Below, in pieces: positions 7,453-12,521 of a stretch of 12,521 nucleotides of DNA. The DNA is from CALLVY01 sp937899855. Lineage in GTDB: Bacteria; Bacteroidota; Bacteroidia; Chitinophagales; Saprospiraceae. Below the pieces are notes generated by a model, which had not been told where the DNA came from, did not search any database, and saw only the letters and a list, made by a program, of their open reading frames with translations. Each line of letters starts with the position of its first letter. The stretch's first letter is position 1. A program made the position numbers and the translations under genes. The stretch spans positions 1-12,521 of the forward strand of contig JBCBQC010000134.1 in NCBI GenBank assembly GCA_039820405.1, given 5' to 3'.

Positions 7453-8064
7453 TTACTGGTACTCGATCTGAGGCGTCTTGGCGAGATCGCCTACCTCAAA
7501 ACGAAAACGGGTATTGCCCACGCCGAGGCCAAACTCATCGACGACAAACTGGAACCAGTCGGTCGCCTCGATCTTGCTGCGATCAAATGCGAAGAGGAGC
7601 TCGGAAGCGCCACCGACGCCGTAGGTCCGCTGGTAAAAGTAATCCGCCGCGGGAATGGTATCGCGTTGGCTGGTGAGTAGGTAAACGTATTCCTTCATAC
7701 CGAAGGCCAGGGTGGTGACGCGATCGCCAAAGCCGCTCTGTAGGTTGTAGGTTTCCACCTCCTTGCCCCCCGCCGAGAGACTGAGCACAAAGTGGGCAAA
7801 CTTACCGTAGCCCCTACGCAGGCTATCCAGCAAAACGTCGTTTCCTTCCTGCCCCCGCATTTCCTGAGCGGCCAAAAGGTCCGGTGGGCGGTAGGTCACC
7901 TGTACCTCTACCGGTCCGAAGGTCTTGCCCTGTTGCAGGCCATTTCTTTCGTTGCGTACGTAGTCCTGCAGCTCCTCGGACGACTGTACCGAGGTCGTAC
8001 AGGACCACCACCCCACGGCCAGCGAAAGCAAAATCAGGACGACGCCCAGGTTAGGAGCCCTCAT
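7453..8064 (-). CDS. Putative lipoprotein, partner of the OmpH-like protein
   Basis: A 203-residue protein with a hydrophobic N-terminus (about residues 6-20) and a Cys at 22 in the context W-W-S-C-T-T-S, an imperfect lipobox that suggests lipid anchoring. Residues 31-65 contain E-L-Q-D-Y-V and R-N-G-L, then F-G-P-V-E-V-Q-V-T-Y-R-P. From memory this resembles a group of uncharacterised Bacteroidota lipoproteins with an 'ENGL ... QY.P' pattern; I cannot name a function. The rest looks like a beta-rich globular domain. Its ATG overlaps the end of the ompH-like gene by 14 bases, implying translational coupling and a shared process at the cell envelope. Because the lipobox is weak, a cleaved signal peptide or a simple membrane anchor remain alternatives. 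Confidence 0.8.
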   Translation of the reverse strand: MRAPNLGVVLILLSLAVGWWSCTTSVQSSEELQDYVRNERNGLQQGKTFGPVEVQVTYRPPDLLAAQEMRGQEGNDVLLDSLRRGYGKFAHFVLSLSAGGKEVETYNLQSGFGDRVTTLAFGMKEYVYLLTSQRDTIPAADYFYQRTYGVGGASELLFAFDRSKIEATDWFQFVVDEFGLGVGNTRFRFEVGDLAKTPQIEYQ

Positions 8065-8629
8065 AATCGCGATTTAAGGCGATGAGCACTTCGTTGGTAA
8101 TATCGACAGCTTCGACGCCGTAAACGATATTGCCGCTACCGTTGGCCCCAAAGATGATGTCGTAACCATTGCTTTTACCGTACATCTCGATCAGGCTGTT
8201 GACCTGGTTGAGTACGCCCTGAGTCATTTTAGCATCCTCCTCTTCGGCCTGTTGACTGATCGCTTCGGTGTAGCGGACGAGGTCCTCCTGCTGACGACGC
8301 AACTTGTTTTCCTCGTCTTCGCGCTCCCGCTTATTCAACTCGGGCATGGAGGCTTCGTAGGCTTTCATCGCACTTTCGAATTCATTTTTGAGGGTGTCGA
8401 TCCGGGTTTGCCAGGAGTCGGCTTTTACCTTAAAGGCCTCGCGGGCTTGGATCATGCCTTGGTACTTACTCAGTAATTCGTCCGAGCGGACGTAGGCGAT
8501 TTTTTTAGTTCCCACCATGGAGTAGACCATTGTTCCCATGACACCTAGGAAGGCCAGGACACTCAACAACATGGACAGCTTCATCATCGGAGGCATACCA
8601 TTGTTTGCCCCGTGCTTTGCTTTGCTCAT
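8051..8629 (-). CDS. OmpH/Skp-family periplasmic chaperone-like protein, membrane-anchored
   Basis: A 192-residue protein. Residues 1-16 are polar, about 17-39 form a hydrophobic segment with no clear cleavage site, and a typical OmpH domain follows. It opens K-K-I-A-Y-V-R-S-D-E-L-L at 42-53, continues as a highly charged coiled coil at about 52-135, and ends with Y-D-I-I-F-G ... G-N-I-V-Y-G and D-I-T-N-E-V-L at 156-182. Skp family members are trimeric chaperones that hold unfolded outer-membrane proteins in the periplasm. This copy appears tethered to the inner membrane. I chose the ATG at 8629: the longer frame from 8737 adds a Lys/Arg/Cys-rich stretch and would start upstream of the promoter box at 8723-8730. 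The gene overlaps the lipoprotein gene by 14 bases. Clients are unknown, but the giant secreted protein downstream is an attractive candidate by position. Confidence 0.88.
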   Translation of the reverse strand: MSKAKHGANNGMPPMMKLSMLLSVLAFLGVMGTMVYSMVGTKKIAYVRSDELLSKYQGMIQAREAFKVKADSWQTRIDTLKNEFESAMKAYEASMPELNKREREDEENKLRRQQEDLVRYTEAISQQAEEEDAKMTQGVLNQVNSLIEMYGKSNGYDIIFGANGSGNIVYGVEAVDITNEVLIALNRDYEGS

Positions 8630-8631
8630 AG

Positions 8632-8649
8632 ACTTCTTTTTTTTGAAGT
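8632..8649 (-). repeat. Small inverted repeat just before the ompH-like start codon
   Basis: ACTTC (8632-8636) and GAAGT (8645-8649) flank a run of eight T, read as A8 in the mRNA. The hairpin would lie two bases before the ATG at 8629 and include the purine-rich AAAAGAAG that could serve as ribosome binding site. The stem is only five pairs, so a role in translation control is speculative. Confidence 0.3.
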
Positions 8650-8722
8650 GATTAAATTTTTTCCGAACCACGCAAAAACAATGTCGCCTGAGGCGCTCGT
8701 TTTTACATCGTTTTTCAATCCA

Positions 8723-8730
8723 CAAAAGTA
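8723..8730 (-). promoter_or_regulatory. Bacteroidota-type -7 promoter box for ompH-lipoprotein operon
   Basis: The minus strand reads TACTTTTG, an exact match to TAnnTTTG, with T-rich DNA (a run of eight T) at the position of the -33 element. It predicts a transcript beginning near 8716, about 87 bases before the ATG at 8629. This placement argues against the longer open frame that would begin at 8737. Confidence 0.55.
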
Positions 8731-8880
8731 ACGACAAAAAAGGGTAAAAAAAATACTACCCATCGAAAATACCCAATATTTTTAGTCGCCCGCATGGGGC
8801 AAACGGCCCGGCAAATGACTACCTTTCTCTCGGCTGGTCATCCCACCGATTGCCCCTATTTACCACCAAATCCAAGCACC

Positions 8881-11800
8881 ATGGCTGCGTCCCCTACCCC
8901 TCCCCCCTCCCAAAATCCCAATTGCCAATGGGCCATCGCCCTGGCGCGGGAACACTTTCAGCTCGACGTCACCGCCCAGCCCCTCCCCGGAGAACACGAC
9001 CTCAATTTTCACCTCCGGACCAAAACCACGGGAACGGCCTACTTGCTCAAGATCAGTGGCCCCGCCGCCAGCGAAAGCAACATCGACCTCCAGAACCAGG
9101 CCCTGCTGCACCTCGCCCAACGGGCCCCCGAGCTGCCCCTGGCCCGGGTTCTGCCCGGTACCGACGGACGGTACGCCCGCCGCATCCGCGACGCAGCGGG
9201 CCAGGTTCGCTGGCTCCGCCTCCACCGCTGGCTCGACGGCCAAGTCTGGGCCCGACGTCCGGCTCGGCCCACCGCCCTCTTCGAAAAACTCGGACAACGC
9301 TGCGGGCAAGTCACCACCGCCCTCCTCGATTTTGACCACCCCGCCGCCCACCACTTCCACCCCTGGAACAATGCCGAAGGCAGCTGGATCCGCGAGGAGC
9401 TCCACGTACACGAAGCCCCCGCGCAACGCGAGCTGGTGGAATACTTCCTCGACCGCTACGAACGCGAAGTACTCCCCCGGCAAGACCAACTCCGACGCAG
9501 CGTCATTCACAACGATGCCAACGACTACAACATCTTGGTCGACCCCGATCCCCGCCACACCGAGATCGTCGGGCTCCTCGATTTTGGCGACACCATCTAC
9601 AGCAATACCATCAACGACCTGGCCGTAGCCGCCGCTTACGCCCTCATGGACTGCCCCGATCCCCTCGCTCGGCTTCGCGCCTTGGTCCGGGGTTTTCACA
9701 CAGCCCTGCCCCTGCGTACCGAGGAAATGAGCGCCCTCTTTCCCCTCCTCACCCTCCGACTTTGCATCTCCGTGACGGTCTCCGCCCGCAATGCGCAAGT
9801 CGCGCCGGACAATCCTTACCTCCTCGTCAGTGCCCGGCCCGCCTGGGCCCTTCTGCTTAAGCTGCGCGCCTACACCCCCGACTTTGTCCACTACCACATC
9901 CGCCAGGCCTGCGGGCTGCCCCCCTGCCCCCAGCACGCCCCGTTTCAAAACTGGCTGCGTCAAAACGCCACCACCCTTACCCCCGTCATCGCTACGCAAG
10001 CGCAAAAGACCGTCGCACTCGACCTCAGCGTGGGTAGCCTCGGCCTGGGCAATGTCGATCGCTACACCGACATCGAGCGCTACCAACAAACCATCGATCA
10101 GCTGATTCGCGACCAAGGAGGAACGATCGGTATTGGGGGCTACGGCGAAGTACGCCCCTTCTACTCCACCGATGCCTATACGGTAAGCGGCAACGAGGGG
10201 CCCCAGTGGCGCACCGTCCACCTGGGCCAGGACATTTGGGCGGCCGCCGGCACCCCCGTCTACGCCCCCTACCCCGGTATCGTTTACAGTGTACAAAACA
10301 ATGACCAGCACCTCGACTACGGCCCCACGATCATCCTCGAACACCGGCCGCCGGATGGCCCTCCTTTTTACACCCTCTATGGCCACCTCAGTCGGCGCTC
10401 CCTCAGCCAGCACGCCGTGGGGGATGCGGTGACCGCCGGTAGCCAGATCGCCTGGTTGGGCAACGCCGTAGAAAACGGGCACTGGCCACCGCACCTACAC
10501 TTCCAGGTCATCCTCGACCCACTGGGCAAGCGGGGCGATTTCCCCGGAGTCGCCTTCCCGGCGGAACGGGACATTTGGCAAAGCATCTGCCCCGATTGGG
10601 ACTGGTCCGCTTACCGCGTCGACTTTCCCCCCGGCGGCGACGAGGCCAGTACCATCGCCGAAGGACGTCAGCAACACCTGGGTCGCAGCCTAAGTCTTTC
10701 TTACCAACGGCCCCTCCACATCGTCCGCGGCTCTTACCAGTACCTCTACGATCGTACGGGGCGGCGTTACTTGGACACGGCCAATAATGTGGCCCACGTG
10801 GGGCACCAGCATCCCCGGGTGGTACGGGCGGGGCAGGCCCAGATGGGCGTACTCAATACCAATACGCGCTACCTTCACGAGCAGATCGTGCGCTACGCGG
10901 AGGAGCTGCTGGCCACCTTTCCTCCCGAACTCTGCGTTTGCCACTTCGTCAATTCGGGCAGCGAGGCCAACGAGCTGGCCCTGCGCATGGCGCGTACCTA
11001 CACCCAGCAGCGGGACCTCTTGGTGGTCGAGGTGGGTTACCACGGCAACACCGGCCAATGTATCGACATCAGCTCCTACAAGTTTGACGGTCCGGGAGGT
11101 CGGGGGGCGCCGCCGGAGGTGCACGTGGTACCGCTACCCGACGTCTACCGCGGCCGCTTTCGCGATCCAGTGACGGCGGGAGTCGCTTATGCCGAAGCGG
11201 TGGGCAAGAAAATTCGGGCGGTGCGGGATGCGGGGCGCGGGATTGCAGGTTTTATCTGCGAAGGCATTTTGAGTTGTGGTGGTCAAATTGTTCTGCCTCC
11301 CCATTACCTCCAGACGGCCTTTGCCGAGGTGCGGGGCGCGGGCGGCCTGTGTATCGTGGACGAGGTACAGACCGGATTTGGGCGGGTGGGCGATCACTTT
11401 TGGGCTTTTGAATTACAGGGGGTCGTCCCGGATATCGTCACCTTGGGAAAGCCGATGGGGAATGGCCATCCTCTGGGGGCGGTGGTGTGTACGCGAGCGG
11501 TGGCGGACGCCTTCGTCAACGGGATGGAGTTTTTCAATACGTTTGGGGGCAATCCGGTCAGTTGTGCCATCGGGCGGGAGGTCTTGCGGGTGGTCCGGGA
11601 GGAGGGCTTACAGGAAAATGCCCGGCGAGTGGGGCAGTACTTTCGGGAGCGTTTGGGGGATGTGGCCGAGCGTTGGCCCTTGCTGGGAGACGTACGGGGA
11701 CACGGGTTATTTTTGGGGCTGGAGTTGGTACGGGATCGGGCGGAAAGGAGTCCCGCGCCGGAGGCGACCCATTACTTATCGAATCGGATGCGGGACCGGG

Positions 11801-11931
11801 GCATCTTGACGGGGACCGACGGGCCGGATCACAACGTCATCAAGATCAAACCACCGCTTTGTTTTGATCGGGCGAACGTGGATTTCTTTGTGGAGACCCT
11901 GGAAGGCTTACTGGGGGAATGGCCGGGGTAA
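8881..11931 (+). CDS. Three-domain fusion: APH-type kinase, M23 peptidase, class III PLP aminotransferase/phospho-lyase
   Basis: A protein of 1016 residues from the ATG at 8881; starts at 8794 or 8815 would add only an unstructured Pro/Thr-rich lead. Residues about 16-370 are an APH/choline-kinase fold with H-N-D-A-N-D-Y-N-I-L at 210-219 (catalytic Asp212, metal-binding Asn217) and L-D-F-G-D with Asp234. Residues about 445-545 are an M23/LytM domain with all zinc-site residues: His447 and Asp451 in HxxxD, His502 in Y-G-H-L-S, and His538/His540 in H-L-H. Residues about 596-1016 are a class III PLP enzyme: S-G-S-E-A-N-E at 692-698, Y-H-G at 720-722, D-E-V-Q-T-G-F-G from 827, and PLP lysine Lys857 in L-G-K-P-M-G-N-G. 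No signal peptide is seen. Kinase plus this AGXT2L-like lyase matches hydroxylysine or ethanolamine breakdown (phosphorylation, then loss of phosphate and ammonia), but the substrate here is unknown. It is divergent from ompH and more GC-rich than the minus-strand genes. Similar bacterial fusions exist. Confidence 0.9.
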   Translation: MAASPTPPPSQNPNCQWAIALAREHFQLDVTAQPLPGEHDLNFHLRTKTTGTAYLLKISGPAASESNIDLQNQALLHLAQRAPELPLARVLPGTDGRYARRIRDAAGQVRWLRLHRWLDGQVWARRPARPTALFEKLGQRCGQVTTALLDFDHPAAHHFHPWNNAEGSWIREELHVHEAPAQRELVEYFLDRYEREVLPRQDQLRRSVIHNDANDYNILVDPDPRHTEIVGLLDFGDTIYSNTINDLAVAAAYALMDCPDPLARLRALVRGFHTALPLRTEEMSALFPLLTLRLCISVTVSARNAQVAPDNPYLLVSARPAWALLLKLRAYTPDFVHYHIRQACGLPPCPQHAPFQNWLRQNATTLTPVIATQAQKTVALDLSVGSLGLGNVDRYTDIERYQQTIDQLIRDQGGTIGIGGYGEVRPFYSTDAYTVSGNEGPQWRTVHLGQDIWAAAGTPVYAPYPGIVYSVQNNDQHLDYGPTIILEHRPPDGPPFYTLYGHLSRRSLSQHAVGDAVTAGSQIAWLGNAVENGHWPPHLHFQVILDPLGKRGDFPGVAFPAERDIWQSICPDWDWSAYRVDFPPGGDEASTIAEGRQQHLGRSLSLSYQRPLHIVRGSYQYLYDRTGRRYLDTANNVAHVGHQHPRVVRAGQAQMGVLNTNTRYLHEQIVRYAEELLATFPPELCVCHFVNSGSEANELALRMARTYTQQRDLLVVEVGYHGNTGQCIDISSYKFDGPGGRGAPPEVHVVPLPDVYRGRFRDPVTAGVAYAEAVGKKIRAVRDAGRGIAGFICEGILSCGGQIVLPPHYLQTAFAEVRGAGGLCIVDEVQTGFGRVGDHFWAFELQGVVPDIVTLGKPMGNGHPLGAVVCTRAVADAFVNGMEFFNTFGGNPVSCAIGREVLRVVREEGLQENARRVGQYFRERLGDVAERWPLLGDVRGHGLFLGLELVRDRAERSPAPEATHYLSNRMRDRGILTGTDGPDHNVIKIKPPLCFDRANVDFFVETLEGLLGEWPG

Positions 11932-12369
11932 AGGGGGGGGCAAGCCCTGGGCATCGTAGCGGTAGCGCGTTTTATCGCCCGGGCTGATCACCCGCTCGGA
12001 TTCATCAAAGACCTGTTCCTCCACCGGGCGATCGTCGGAGTAGGTGTAGTGGGTTCCGAAGTAATCCCGATCCAGCGCGGGGTAGGATAGATAGGTGGTT
12101 TGCCGCACCACCCGTTGCTCATCGTCATAGACGTACTGGGTGACCGTTCCACCGGTCGTATCCCGCCGGACCTCCAAGCTTTTTTTACCGTCTTTATACA
12201 ACAACAGCCAGCTAAAATAATTGGCCGTCCTTTCTTCCAGTACTTGATCGGTATCGGCCAAATAGCGGTAGGTGGTGCGGGAGAAAGGATAGAGCGTCGT
12301 AGGGATTTTTTGCTCGCTGATCAAGCGCCCCAAGGCATTATTCCAGCCAGTTTTCTCTATGTCCCTTTT
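11908..12369 (-). pseudogene. Headless YD-repeat (RHS-like) protein fragment
   Basis: The frame opens just after an in-frame TGA (12372-12370) and runs 153 codons to a TAA at 11908. It has no ATG near its beginning; the first plausible start is a TTG at 12333. From about 12330 to 11945 the translation is clearly YD-repeat sequence of the secreted RHS-like type: Y-R-Y-L-A-D-T-D, T-Q-Y-V-Y-D-D-E-Q-R, H-Y-T-Y-S-D-D, and T-R-Y-R-Y-D-A-Q-G. The last dozen residues are Pro-rich and are only the antisense of the fusion gene's 3' end, entered through a run of eight C on this strand. There is no signal peptide or N-terminal block, and the first codons overlap the end of the HxlR-type gene. It is best read as a remnant of a larger gene broken at both ends. 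A short expressed protein using the TTG start is a weaker alternative. Confidence 0.65.
11933..11940. repeat. Run of eight G at the junction of the fusion gene and the YD fragment
   Basis: Eight consecutive G lie two bases after the TAA of the plus-strand fusion gene. On the minus strand they are Pro codons near the end of the YD-repeat fragment. One base more or less would change how that fragment ends. This could be a mutation, a sequencing error, or the edge of a rearrangement. Confidence 0.8.
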
Positions 12370-12521
12370 TCAATCGCTCGATGAACTCCGCCTTGCTTGT
12401 TTTCATAAGTTCGAGTTCATCGCTTTCTCTCATAATAGGATTATGCTCACGTAGATTTTGATCGCTCCATATTGCCAATTCTACAAACGTAGGGGTCAGG
12501 GACAATCCTTTTTCCGTAAGG
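12338..12521 (-). CDS. HxlR-family winged-helix transcriptional regulator, C-terminal part
   Basis: The last 60 codons of a gene entering from the right edge and ending with TAA at 12338. The visible part starts L-T-E-K-G-L-S-L-T-P, the end of the wing of an HxlR-type winged helix, followed by the helix T-F-V-E-L-A-I-W-S-D used for dimer formation. A charged C-terminal helix follows with M-R-E-S-D-E-L-E-L and a Lys/Arg-rich end. HxlR regulators are small dimeric repressors or activators, often responding to aldehydes, quinones or redox stress, and commonly control a neighbouring divergent gene. That target, if any, would lie outside the window. The call rests on the LTEKG plus helix signature because the DNA-recognition helix is not visible. 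Nothing suggests that it controls the fusion gene, which is convergent. Confidence 0.75.
   Translation of the reverse strand, partial: LTEKGLSLTPTFVELAIWSDQNLREHNPIMRESDELELMKTSKAEFIERLKKGHRENWLE

Noticed and set aside
8630..8737. Longer start (8737) for the OmpH-like protein
   Set aside because: The added 36 residues are Lys/Arg/Cys-rich and unlike the family, and this start would lie upstream of a good promoter box at 8723-8730.
8777..8784. TATTTTTA as a -7 promoter box for the fusion gene
   Set aside because: It misses the final G of the consensus and has no -33 element at the right distance, so I did not annotate it, although a promoter must lie in this divergent region.
8860..10494. 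Minus-strand open frame of 544 codons antisense to the fusion gene
   Set aside because: It lies wholly opposite a gene with three recognisable domains. Its translation is Val/Gly/Ala-rich without motifs, a common artefact opposite GC-rich genes with biased third positions.

Overview
The window looks like chromosome of a marine or sludge-type member of the Bacteroidota, most probably a Saprospiria/Lewinella-like lineage. This is inferred from a giant secreted YD/RHS-like protein with the characteristic Bacteroidota N-terminal block, an OmpH gene paired with a small lipoprotein, near absence of Shine-Dalgarno sequences, and a -7 box of the Bacteroidota TAnnTTTG type. The taxon is inferred; no rRNA or other marker is present.

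Left two thirds, minus strand. Read in the direction of transcription, a promoter at 8723-8730 drives an OmpH/Skp-like, membrane-anchored coiled-coil protein (8629 to 8051). A lipoprotein gene overlaps it by 14 bases (8064 to 7453), and a strong hairpin plus U-tract terminator follows (7357 to 7315). A candidate second promoter (7272 to 7265) and a leader of about 460 bases come next, then a tightly packed run of four genes whose products all carry export signals: a YD/RHS-like protein of about 1824 residues (6799 to 1325), two tandem paralogous 175-residue proteins (1306 to 779 and 751 to 224), and the first 58 codons of a fourth secreted protein that runs off the left edge (176 to 1). The gaps between them are 18, 27 and 47 bases, so they are very likely one operon. 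No toxin domain, immunity gene or RHS core motif is seen, so this is not an ordinary polymorphic-toxin locus.

Right third, plus strand. Divergent from ompH is a three-part fusion gene (8881 to 11931): an APH/choline-kinase-fold small-molecule kinase, an M23 (LytM) metallopeptidase domain with all zinc ligands, and a class III PLP aminotransferase/phospho-lyase domain. Kinase plus class III enzyme is the combination used by hydroxylysine kinase/5-phosphohydroxylysine phospho-lyase and by ethanolamine phosphate phospho-lyase pathways. A cytosolic 'phosphorylate, then eliminate ammonia and phosphate' step is therefore the best guess. The M23 part is unexplained.

Right edge, minus strand. The C-terminal 60 residues of an HxlR-type winged-helix regulator (12521 to 12338) are followed directly by a headless piece of another YD-repeat protein (12369 to 11908). 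That piece has no good start codon and runs into the 3' end of the fusion gene through a run of eight G, and looks like a rearrangement remnant.

No tRNA, rRNA, CRISPR array, transposase or attachment site was seen.
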